Both the position numbers and the translations under genes were made by a program. From the NCBI GenBank assembly GCA_036435485.1, contig CM071597.1, forward strand, positions 148,549,647 to 148,613,646: a DNA stretch of 64,000 nucleotides, written 5' to 3'. Positions 60,262 to 64,000 of the stretch are shown here, piece by piece. The notes beneath the pieces are model-generated. The model ran no database searches and had not been told where the DNA came from. It saw nothing but the letters and a program-made list of their open reading frames with translations. The first letter of the stretch is position 1. Each line of letters starts with the position of its first letter. This DNA is from Saposhnikovia divaricata. Its lineage: Eukaryota; Streptophyta; Magnoliopsida; Apiales; Apiaceae.

Positions 60262-60333
60262 GTGTTGGAGGGATTCGAACCCCTGACCTCCAGGTCACAT
60301 GACTCCTATTTCTCCACAACAACCCTCCATCTA
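60262..60333 (-). other. tRNA-like or SINE-head-like remnant
   Basis: The minus strand has GGTCAGGGGTTCGAATCCCT, a good match to the T arm and pol III B box, ~50 bases after GGAGGGTTGTTGTGGAG, a weak A-box candidate. The ends do not pair as a tRNA acceptor stem, so this is not an intact tRNA gene. Confidence 0.4.
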
Positions 60334-60570
60334 CACTTACATTTGGTTAATTTCCTCCATCACTAATATATAACCCTCACACCTTAGGTTTTATTCATTA
60401 TTACTATTATTACTAAATTATTAGAATAATTTTAATTCTTTACATATGTTAATTATATTATATTATTCACTGAAAAAAAATTATGTATTAGGTTGAAATA
60501 AATTTTAAATTATTCATTGAAATAAATTTTATATATTATATGTTGATTCTTTAATTATTTATATATTAGG

Positions 60571-61790
60571 TTCCTGTCAAAGTACTAGTTGACCGTTGAA
60601 TTACCCGATCAAATAATTTTTTTTTTCTAAAATTTTGGAAATAACATTAAATATGATGGATCTTGATTCCCGTATGGTTGGGTGGTCGAGAAATATTTTT
60701 AAAAAAATCGAATCCTTAAACCCTGACGAAACCCTGTTTAGGGGTTCCGGTCAAAGTACTAGTTGACCGTTGAATTACCCGATCAAATAAATTTTTTTTT
60801 TCTAAAATTTTGGGAATAACATTTAATATGATGGATCTTGATTCCCGTATGGTTGGGTGGTCGAGAAATATTTTTTTAAAAATTGAATCCTTAAACCCTG
60901 ACGAAATCCTGTTTAGGGGTTCCGGTCAAAGTACTAGTTGACCGATGAATTACCCGATCAAATAAATTTTTTTTTTTGAAAATTTTGGGAATAACATTAA
61001 ATATGATTGATCTTGATTCCCGTATGGTTGGGTGGTCGAGAAATATTTTTTAAAAAATTGAATCCTTAAACCCTAACGAAACCCTGTTTAGGGGTTCCGA
61101 TCAAAGTACTAGTTGGCTGTTGAATTACCCGATCAAATAAATTTTTTTTCTAAAATTTTGGGAATAACATTAAATATGATGGATCTTGATTTCCGTATGG
61201 TTGGGTGGTCGAGAAATATTTTTTTAAAAATCGAATCCTTAAACCCTGACGAAACCCTGTTTAGGGGTTCCGGTCAAAGTACTAGTTGACCGTTGAATTA
61301 CCCGATCAAATAAATTTTTTTTTTCTAAAATTTTGGGAATAATATTAAATATGATGGATCTTGATTCCCGTATGGTTGGGTGGTCGAGAAATAGTTTTTA
61401 AAAAATCGAATCCTTAAACCCTGACGAAACCCTGCTTAGGGGTTCCGGTCAAAGTACTAGTTGACTGTTAAATTACCCGATCAAATAAATTTTATTTTTT
61501 TCTAAAATTTTGGGAATAACATTAAATATGATGGATCTTGATTCCCGTATGGTTGGGTGATCGAGAAATATTTTTTAAAAAATCGAATCCTTAAACCCTT
61601 ACGAAACCCTGTTTAGGGGTTCCGGCCAAAGTACTAGTTGACCGTTGAATTACCCGATTAAATAATTTTTTTTTCTAAAATTTTGGGAATATCACTAAAT
61701 TAGATATATCTTGACATCTGTACGGTTGGATCGTCGAGAAATATTTTTTTGAAAATATTTTGTTAATCGGGCTAAGTCATTTCGAAAGGA
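60571..61790 (+). repeat. ~175-bp tandem array of CACTA-6 (seven copies)
   Basis: The landmark (G/A)(T/C)CAAAGTACTAGTTG lies at 60576, 60750, 60925, 61100, 61273, 61448 and 61625 (intervals 173-177). Each unit holds TACCCGATCAAATAA, CGTATGGTTGGGTGGTCGAG and CCTGACGAAACCCTG. The last copy drifts after 61680 to TGTACGGTTGGATCGTCGAG, which is the landmark of the CACTA-5 repeats. Non-coding. Confidence 0.95.
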
Positions 61791-62419
61791 ATTGTATTTT
61801 TACTAGATTTCAAACACAAAATCATAAAAGATAAATTTGATTTTGGACACAAAATCATAGAGGATAAATTTTTTATTACAGTATATATATTCTATTTTAT
61901 AGTACAATTTTTTATTTTTATTATTTATAAATATTAATTTGCACTTTAAACACATTTAATAAATAAAATAAAAAGAAAAATACACAACTTACGAAGTCGA
62001 AATATGAGGCGGCATTCTTCCCCTAAAATGAAATTTTTCACTCTACATTTTCCCCCCTCAAACAACTACATACAATTAAATTAAAGTAAACCAGATCTAT
62101 TTCTCTACTTTACTCTCTCTCGACCAATTGAAGACCAAAACAATCCGCCGCTCTCTCTCGACTCTTGACTTCCTCTGCCCCTCAACGAAATTTTTTACTC
62201 TCGCTCTCTCTTATCTACTCTCTTCTTACAGGTGGTTAATTGGTGTTCCGATTAATTGGGGTTTTTCGTTCGGATTTTATTTAGGGCTTGGATTGGGGCT
62301 TTCAAATTAAATGTAAAATTGGGATTTTACATCTACTTCTCCTTCGTGCTCTTCATCTCCTTTTAGATTTGATTTGTTTGAGGAAAGTTATTTGTGGATT
62401 TCGTTTTTAATTGCAGATT
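61791..62419. other. Spacer and CT-rich leader-like block in CACTA-6
   Basis: AT-rich to ~62000, then a CT-rich stretch (about 62100-62220) and TTAGGGCTTGGATTGGGG-type sequence typical of a plant 5' leader and first intron, ending in a TTGCAG acceptor before the exon at 62420. The short frame at 62128-62310 is probably leader sequence. Confidence 0.4.
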
Positions 62420-62506
62420 ATGGATGAAGGGCTAAAGTTGAATGTGAAGGGCTGTTTGGTGATAAAGAAATATGTGCTTTTCCAAAAACAAAACAAGGAT
62501 TTGCAC
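62420..62506 (+). pseudogene. Exon-like start of a captured gene in CACTA-6
   Basis: ATG four bases after a TTGCAG acceptor, reading MDEGLKLNVKGCLVIKKYVL then FQKQNKDLH, and ending at a GTATGT donor (29 codons, phase 0). A further block with AG/GT borders lies at 62874-62929. I do not recognise the protein. The phases do not join cleanly to the carbonic-anhydrase-like exon at 63730, so they may come from different genes or have lost exons. Confidence 0.35.
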
Positions 62507-63729
62507 GTATGTAAGCTTTTCAGTTGTGTGTACATATACGACATGACTTTGAATCATGTGCTATAGTTTTAGTTACTATACTTCTATTATAGACCTGCCT
62601 GGTCTTGAATTATTATAGTATGAAACTAGTAATACATGACTGCCACGATGATTCAAAGGGTTGAAGGTATGCACATTCATCGCTATTTTTTCAATTACAA
62701 ATCTTCCTTGTCTGTAATCTGTATTATTATTTATCATCTCTGTGAAACTGTTTAACACATTAAGTCGGATCTTGTATGTTTCCTCCAACATTTTGATACA
62801 GGCCTTTTTAACATTTTTTTTTTGAAGTGCAACCACGTTTTAGTTATGTTTATATTGGCCTTCTTTGTTGTAGGGAAAACAGAGTATGTCTATGTCCGTG
62901 TTACCGAGCCTGCAAAATATGCCGTGGAGGTATATCTCTGAAGTTTTTTCTTTTGTTCGTGTTGATTACTATCTGTTTCCTACTTACCTTTGAAGAGTTA
63001 TTAGTTCAAATCAAGTCGGTGTCTAATTCCTATAATATTTCAATGGTTATACCTATCTTCTTTAAGAACCGTATAGAGAGATGTATTATAAATTTCTAAT
63101 ACTTCAGGGATTAGTCCTATTGATAAATGAATGAGTTGACAAAATCATTTGAATTCCCCCATTACATAGTCATTTTCAATTCCAATTCATAAGTTATAAG
63201 AGTATGCGTAAATTAAGTTATAATATTTTTTCAAAATTAATTAAATTAAGACATGAATGGAAGAGTTTGCTGAGCCTATTCAAGTTTCTATATATCAACT
63301 TTTTTAATTTGATATAAACTTAACATACTTCTGGTTAGTTTTTTATTTTATTTTTTGTTAAGTAGTTTAGTCTAGCTTTGTATGTTAAGAGTATTAGATA
63401 TTAGCTATTTAGACGTTTTATACTGAACACTTATTCAGCAACATGCAATGTTATTATTCAGAGCTACTAGACTATTTAGAAAACTGTTCACTTCTGTAAA
63501 GCACCCTCCAAGTGCATGCTAACTTATCCCTGTCATGTCTTTTTACAATTACGTGATAGAGACATGGAAATTTTTCTGTTATTCTCATATCTGCGGTTGT
63601 GGTTTAATAAATAATACTTGTCCTCCAGTTGAGTCTTTGCAGTTTCTTGGTGTATGCTGTCTGTTAGTATTCCTGATTTTTAATATATTCTCTATCTGGT
63701 CTTTGGTAATATTTGCTAGGTTTTATCAG

Positions 63730-63802
63730 AAAACTTGCCTGGTGCAATAGGGAAAGTATCATTCCCAAAATCAATGCACTGGAACTCTGAGGTTCGTGCC
63801 TT
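63730..63802 (+). pseudogene. Exon preceding the alpha-carbonic-anhydrase-like block (CACTA-6 copy)
   Basis: After acceptor CAG the frame reads NLPGAIGKVSFPKSMHWNSE then VRAL, with donor GTAATT at 63803. In the CACTA-1 copy the same donor (base 29) joins in frame to the carbonic-anhydrase-like exon at 875. The MHWNSE stretch is at the place where plant alpha-carbonic anhydrases have (L/M)HWHSPSEH; if homologous, one zinc-binding His and the following residues are lost. Confidence 0.4.
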
Positions 63803-64000
63803 GTAATTAGTTACTGTATTTGCCTTTATTTAGCCATGTTGGTGTTGGAACTTGCAAACCACCATCTGTAAGTTGTTTGAGTAATTACATCTTTGATTCA
63901 TTAATATATTAAGCATCGGTAACTCGTCTGAATTATGGTAGATGATGGGCTTCTGCTTAAGCCACTAAGGCTTCTATGGAGAGTGTATAGAACTTTGTGT
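63775..64000. repeat. Direct repeat of window start (1-226)
   Basis: 226 bases match 1-226 with two differences (T to G at 63882 relative to 108; G to A at 63977 relative to 203). The match runs to the window edge, so its true length is unknown. Confidence 0.98.

Larger units (their letters stand above)
59645..64000 (+). mobile_element. CACTA-6: left-hand part of a CACTA transposon, same family as CACTA-1
   Basis: Left end CACTACGCCATAAGTGGGC at 59645 after AAA, followed by TATTGTAAC/GTTACAATAG subterminal repeats (to about 59800), a G-box minisatellite, a ~175-bp tandem array, a CT-rich leader and exon-like blocks. Its last 226 bases repeat the window's first 226 with two mismatches, so the interior runs on as in CACTA-1. 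If both copies have the same structure, the full element would be about 6.5 kb (4130 bases here plus 2372 there). The right end lies outside the window. Confidence 0.82.

Noticed and set aside
1..64000. Circular molecule (organelle, plasmid or extrachromosomal circle) explaining the repeated ends
   Set aside because: The two 226-base ends differ at two positions, the content is nuclear repeats with spliced fragments, and each end lies inside a dispersed CACTA family, so a circle is not the simplest reading.

Overview
This window is intergenic, transposon-dominated DNA from a flowering plant, probably a dicot. The sequence is visibly AT-rich and has spliced, intron-interrupted coding fragments. 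It carries En/Spm-type CACTA transposons, Ty1/copia and Sirevirus-like retrotransposons, a tRNA-derived SINE, an Emigrant-type MITE, and decayed fragments of plant gene families (B3 domain, AMT2 ammonium transporter, KH domain, alpha-carbonic anhydrase). I cannot name the species. I see no intact host gene; almost every coding stretch is a transposon gene or a gene fragment carried by a transposon.

Layout. 1-2372 is the right half of a CACTA element (CACTA-1) with an alpha-carbonic-anhydrase-like spliced fragment and a G-box minisatellite. 3720-6797 is a complete non-autonomous CACTA element (CACTA-2) with 3-bp target duplications. 6918-13315 is gene-poor AT-rich DNA. 13316-20100 holds a gag scrap, an LTR-like piece, a B3-domain pseudogene, a Helitron-like 3' end, an Emigrant-like MITE and an RPA-like pseudogene. 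20225-24640 holds a Sirevirus remnant (RNase H plus the ORF downstream of pol) and an LTR-like piece. 27684-29891 is the left end of CACTA-3 with an Ulp1-type protease gene, interrupted by a Ty1/copia element (29892-35744, one LTR plus a broken polyprotein). That element is itself cut by CACTA-4 (35745-43212), which has a TNP2-type transposase and a second gene ending in an Ulp1-type protease.

43213-58573 is the most striking structure: six tandem copies of a 1.31-kb unit, each containing the same SINE insertion. One copy is split by a complete 7.59-kb CACTA element (CACTA-5, target duplication TGG) that carries rearranged AMT2 and KH-protein gene fragments and an array of ~175-bp repeats. 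The array abuts a retrotransposon LTR (58574-58859). From 59645 to the window end lies the left part of CACTA-6, with a second G-box minisatellite and a 175-bp tandem array.

The first 226 bases recur at the last 226 with two mismatches. The window is therefore bounded by two same-orientation copies of one CACTA family, or it spans just over one period of a ~63.8-kb tandem duplication. The nesting gives a relative age order: CACTA-3, then copia, then CACTA-4; and SINE, then array amplification, then CACTA-5. CACTA-3 and CACTA-5 share terminal sequence, so proteins from CACTA-3 relatives could plausibly have mobilised CACTA-5.
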